Shown: in pieces, positions 61,203-64,000 of the stretch
How the letters are laid out: each line of letters begins with the position of its first letter
Numbering within the stretch: position 1 is the stretch's first letter
NCBI RefSeq assembly: GCF_016107305.1
Contig: NZ_RCVR01000008.1
Span: 62,001 to 126,000 of the forward strand
Length of the DNA: 64,000 nt
Source of the DNA: Roseomonas sp. KE2513
Lineage (GTDB): Bacteria; Pseudomonadota; Alphaproteobacteria; Acetobacterales; Acetobacteraceae
Reading direction: 5' to 3'
Translations under genes and position numbers: made by a program
The notes under the pieces: generated by a model
Databases searched by the model: none
What the model was told of the DNA's origin: nothing
The model's input: the letters and a program-made list of their open reading frames with translations, nothing else

Positions 61203-61547
61203 CTAGCCGCCGCGCCCGAGATGCCGCCCGAAGGCATCGCGAATGGCCGCCATGGCGTTGGCGGCGTTCTCGGCGTGGCGGCGGGCGGCCTTCTCGGTCG
61301 GCTCCACCTCGTCGATCGCCTCAATGGCGGCCTCGGTGCTTTCCTGGAAGCCCTCGTGGAGTTCCTCGAGCCAGCCGCGCAGTTCCTCCTCGTCGCCGCT
61401 CGCGCGCAGGTCGTCCACGACGGATTCGACCTCGCGGACCATGCGTTCGGGAGTCGCGCCGCGCTGGAGCACGGCGGAGAGCCGGTTGAAGGCCGCGCGC
61501 GTGGGGGCGGGAGCGCGCTTGGGCGCCGCGGCCGTGGATCGGGCCAT
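61203..61547 (-). CDS. Small hypothetical helical protein (114 residues)
   Basis: A 114-residue acidic helical protein from ATG 61547, with AGGA upstream. A basic, Ala/Pro-rich N-terminus (MARSTAAAPKRAPAPTRAAF) leads into LQRGATPERMVREVESVVDDLRASGDEEELRGWLEEL and a coiled-coil-like tail. I do not recognise the family. No membrane segment or leader is seen. The 113-base region upstream is unusually AT-rich for this window and probably holds its promoter. Confidence 0.65.
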   Translation of the reverse strand: MARSTAAAPKRAPAPTRAAFNRLSAVLQRGATPERMVREVESVVDDLRASGDEEELRGWLEELHEGFQESTEAAIEAIDEVEPTEKAARRHAENAANAMAAIRDAFGRHLGRGG

Positions 61548-61660
61548 GGGGGATCCTAACTCTTTCGTGGGGGAGAGAGGGCGGTGGGCCCGCGCCGGGG
61601 CCCTGATGCTGCTAAGATGGTGTCTTCCCGTGGTTTTTCCAAGTATTCGTTGCTTGTTAG

Positions 61661-62020
61661 TTACAGAACTCGCTCGGGCCAGGGCTCCCGCGGCCCGGTC
61701 GGGAGGGCCTGTCCGACCTCGCGCGGCGGCGGATTGCCCGGCACGGGCCCGGTCCAGCAATCGACCGAGCCGAGGCTTCGCGTGCAGCGCGGCTGCTCCA
61801 CCGCCACCCGTTCCGGGCGGCAGTAGCGCTCCTTCGCGTCGAGATAGGCGACCGAGCAGTCCCGCCCGGTGACGCCGGAGACCACAAGGTCTGGCACGGC
61901 CCGGCCGGTGACCATGAGCGAGACCCCGTTGACCGCGGCCAGCGGCACCACGGCGCCGCAGCCGGGCAGGGCGGCCAGCAACACCCCCAGCAGCAGCCTG
62001 GACAGCCTCCGGGGCACCAT
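61661..62020 (-). CDS. Putative small lipoprotein
   Basis: A protein of 119 residues from ATG 62020 (131 from ATG 62056). The leader RRLSRLLLGVLLAALPGCG has a lipobox-like LPGC. The mature part is short and contains DCSVAYLDAKERYCRPER and RCTRSLGSVDCWTGPVPGNPPP, with four further Cys that could form disulfides. I do not recognise a function. ATG 62020 gives the more normal signal peptide. It is divergent from the TPR/BamB pair. Confidence 0.65.
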   Translation of the reverse strand: MVPRRLSRLLLGVLLAALPGCGAVVPLAAVNGVSLMVTGRAVPDLVVSGVTGRDCSVAYLDAKERYCRPERVAVEQPRCTRSLGSVDCWTGPVPGNPPPREVGQALPTGPREPWPERVL

Positions 62021-62166
62021 CGGGTAGAACGGGGGAGGGGGGGCGGGGCGGCGCATGGGGGCATGCTAGGCCGAGCGGGCTTAACGCCTCGTGACGGTCC
62101 CGCTATACCCCCGGGCCCGGCCATCCTGGAGGTGGCCTCTGCGGCACCCAGGGGGAAGGAACCCGC

Positions 62167-62820
62167 TTGCCCGACATCTTCGACGAGGTGCGCGAGGATC
62201 TCCGCGCCGAGCGCGCCCGGCAGCTTGGTCTTCGCTACGGCGGCATCCTGGCCGCGGTGGCGCTGCTCGCGCTGGTGGCGGTAGGCGGCTGGCAGGGCTG
62301 GCGCTGGTACCAGACGCGCGAGTCCGAGGCGGCGGCGAATGCCTTCCTCATCGTCCACCGCGAGGCAGAGCGGCCTGGTGCCGACCTGAAGGCGGCCGCC
62401 GCGCGCTTCGACGACATCGCGGCCCAGGCACCGGATGGTTACCGCGTGCTCGCCCGGCTGCGCGCCGCCGCGCTGAAGTCCGAGACGGGCGATCTGCCCG
62501 GCGCCCTGGCCGAGTGGGACGCGGTTGCCGGCGACAGCGCGGCCGACGCGCTCTACCGCGATCTCGCGAGCCTCAACTGGGTGCTGCACGGGCTGGACAC
62601 GCAAGATCCCGCGATGCTCGTCGCCCGCATCACGCCGCTGACGGCGGAGGGCAATCCCTGGCGGGCCTCGGCGCGCGAACTGCAGGCGCTGATCGCCGTC
62701 CGGCAGGGCCGGGGCGACGAGGCGCGCCGGATCCTGGAGGCCCTGGCCGCGGACCCGGCGACGCCGCAGGCGATGAGGGACCGGGCGGCGCGCGTCGCAG
62801 CGGGGCTTCCCAATGCCTGA
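62167..62820 (+). CDS. YfgM-like tetratricopeptide membrane-anchored protein
   Basis: A 217-residue protein begun at TTG 62167 (GGAAGGA upstream). A short cytoplasmic N-terminus (PDIFDEVREDLRAERARQL) precedes one membrane helix (GGILAAVALLALVAVGGWQGWRWY) and a periplasmic helical repeat region (FDDIAAQAPDGYRVLARLRAAALKSETGDLPGALAEWDAVAGD). This is the layout of YfgM, an ancillary SecYEG-associated protein. It is 27 bases ahead of a BamB-like gene, the same order as in many proteobacteria. Confidence 0.85.
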   Translation: MPDIFDEVREDLRAERARQLGLRYGGILAAVALLALVAVGGWQGWRWYQTRESEAAANAFLIVHREAERPGADLKAAAARFDDIAAQAPDGYRVLARLRAAALKSETGDLPGALAEWDAVAGDSAADALYRDLASLNWVLHGLDTQDPAMLVARITPLTAEGNPWRASARELQALIAVRQGRGDEARRILEALAADPATPQAMRDRAARVAAGLPNA

Positions 62821-62847
62821 CCAATCAATGCGGAGCGCGCGACGCCG

Positions 62848-64000
62848 ATGATGCCGACCTCCTCCCGCCGCGGCCTGCTGCTGGGCGGCGCGGCCCTCGC
62901 GCTCTCGGGCTGCGAGACGATCGACGGCATCCTCGGCGACAAGAAGACGCCGCTGCCGGGTGAGCGGCTGCCGGTCATCCAGCAGGACCGGGAACTGGCG
63001 ATCGACCCCGCCACCGCCGGCCGGCCCGTGCAGCTGCCGGCGCCGGTGATGCGGACGGAGTGGCCCTTCTCCGGCGGCACGCTCTCGCATGATCCGGGGC
63101 CCTCGGCCGTGGGGGCAGGGCTGCGGGAGGTCTGGCGCGCGAGCATCGGCACCGGCTCCTCCTACCGGCGACGGATCACGGGCGGGCCGATCGTGGCGAA
63201 CGACACGGTCTTCGCCGCCGATGCCTTCGGCACCGTCTCGGCCTTCGACACGGGCCGTGGCGGCCGGCGCTGGCAGCGCGAGACGACGCCGGACAAGGAC
63301 GACGTGGGCGCGGTGGGCGCGGGCCTCGCCTTTGCGGATGGCACGCTCTACGTCGCGACCGGCATGGCCGAGGTGCTGGCGCTGGACCCCGGCACGGGAG
63401 AGGTGCGCTGGCGTGCGCCGGTCGGCGCGCCGACGCGGGGGGCGCCCTCGGTCGTGGGCGGGCGGATCTTCGTGCCGACGGTGGAGAACCAGCTCGTCGC
63501 CCTCTCCACGGAGGACGGTCGGAGCCTCTGGACCTATCGCAGCACCGTGGTCTCCGCCGTGCCGCTCGGCCTGCCGGCTCCGGCGGTGGAGGGCGAGAGC
63601 GTGGTGGCCGGGCTTCCCTCGGGCGAGCTGGCGGCGCTGCGGGCCTCGGACGGGCGCGTGATCTGGACGGAGAGCCTCTCGGCCGGGCCGGGCGGGCAGC
63701 GTGGCAGCATGGCGGAGCTGGCCGGCGTGCGCGGCCTGCCGGTAATCACTGATGGACGCGTCTTCGCCTCGGGCCAGGCGGGCACCTCGCTGATGGTGGA
63801 CCTCCGCTCCGGCCGCCGACTCTGGGAGCGGGACGTCGGCAGCAACTACTCGCCCGCGGTGGCCGGCGAGTGGATCTTTGTGGTGACGCCCGATAGCCAG
63901 CTCGTCGCCCTCGGCCGCGCGGATGGACGGGTGCGCTGGGTGACGGTGCTCGACGAGCGCAACGCGCGCGACCGGCGGCGCAACCCCCTCACCTTCGGCT
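62848..64000 (+). CDS. bamB: BamB-like PQQ-propeller lipoprotein, C-terminus outside window
   Basis: At least 384 residues of an eight-bladed beta-propeller lipoprotein. The leader RRGLLLGGAALALSGCE ends in a lipobox. Repeats of the PQQ type follow: GPIVANDTVFAADAFGTVSAFDTGRGGRRW, LAFADGTLYVATGMAEVLALDPGTGEVRW, PSVVGGRIFVPTVENQLVALSTEDGRSLW, and others. BamB helps the BAM complex insert outer-membrane proteins. The start is ATG 62848 or 62851. The gene reads off the right end; in alphaproteobacteria the GTPase gene der often comes next. Confidence 0.88.
   Translation, partial: MMPTSSRRGLLLGGAALALSGCETIDGILGDKKTPLPGERLPVIQQDRELAIDPATAGRPVQLPAPVMRTEWPFSGGTLSHDPGPSAVGAGLREVWRASIGTGSSYRRRITGGPIVANDTVFAADAFGTVSAFDTGRGGRRWQRETTPDKDDVGAVGAGLAFADGTLYVATGMAEVLALDPGTGEVRWRAPVGAPTRGAPSVVGGRIFVPTVENQLVALSTEDGRSLWTYRSTVVSAVPLGLPAPAVEGESVVAGLPSGELAALRASDGRVIWTESLSAGPGGQRGSMAELAGVRGLPVITDGRVFASGQAGTSLMVDLRSGRRLWERDVGSNYSPAVAGEWIFVVTPDSQLVALGRADGRVRWVTVLDERNARDRRRNPLTFG

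Noticed and set aside
1-64000. CRISPR arrays, tRNA or rRNA genes, insertion sequences, phage genes
   Set aside because: I saw no regularly spaced repeats, no tRNA cloverleaf-like stretch in the short gaps, and no transposase or integrase motifs.

Overview
The window is very GC-rich DNA (about 70% by eye), densely coded, with many GTG and TTG starts and frequent ATGA, GTGA and TTGA stop/start overlaps. Seven Bug-family (TctC-like) solute receptors, Tat-type leaders, a FixJ-type regulator, a cobalamin riboswitch before a btuB-like receptor and a BamB/YfgM-like pair all suggest an alphaproteobacterium, most likely of the Acetobacteraceae (Roseomonas-like). This placement is inference; no rRNA is present. 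I see no tRNA, rRNA, CRISPR array, transposase or phage gene.

Left part (1-15.6 kb). After a truncated FixJ-type regulator comes a quinone/aromatic detoxification set: a carboxylesterase, a ring-cleaving VOC dioxygenase, a DoxX protein and a LysR regulator around a T-N11-A palindrome. A six-gene minus-strand operon follows (alpha/beta hydrolase, isochorismatase-like hydrolase, XapX, YtcJ-like amidohydrolase, second DoxX, MFS exporter with an ABM-like tail). Next are a single-domain receiver and a 1358-residue kinase-like/TPR/GAF/PAS/histidine kinase that lacks the AAA domain usual in its family, a Dps-like fragment and an AraC regulator.

Middle (15.6-33.1 kb). This holds a btuB-like receptor under a cobalamin riboswitch, ExoD, a Bug gene with an apparent one-base frameshift in its leader, a DUF1194 protein, PhnW, OmpW with a perfect FNR-type box, Fhs, two transglutaminase-like proteins with an N-formylglutamate amidohydrolase, a PIG-L-like protein with a degenerate metal motif, a Rieske oxygenase set (alpha, beta, ferredoxin, no reductase) and a membrane acyltransferase.

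Catabolic core (33.1-50.6 kb). A divergent GntR regulator faces an eight-gene operon: FAH hydrolase, two Bug receptors, a two-subunit molybdenum hydroxylase, a 4,5-dihydroxyphthalate decarboxylase-like protein, a third Bug receptor and an alpha/beta hydrolase. It looks like a pathway for a (hetero)aromatic acid. Two translationally coupled genes of unknown function follow. Then comes a minus-strand set (amidase, AtzD/barbiturase-type ring-opening amidohydrolase, FAD monooxygenase, SDR) divergent from an NMT1/SsuA-like binding protein, suggesting degradation of a cyclic imide or N-heterocycle.

Right part (50.6-64 kb). A second DUF1194 protein, a small unknown protein, a Bug receptor with a D-2-hydroxyacid dehydrogenase, YgfZ, two glycosyltransferases, a secreted hydrolase, an AbrB-type membrane protein, dihydroorotase, two small proteins, and a YfgM-like TPR protein followed by a BamB-like propeller cut by the window end.
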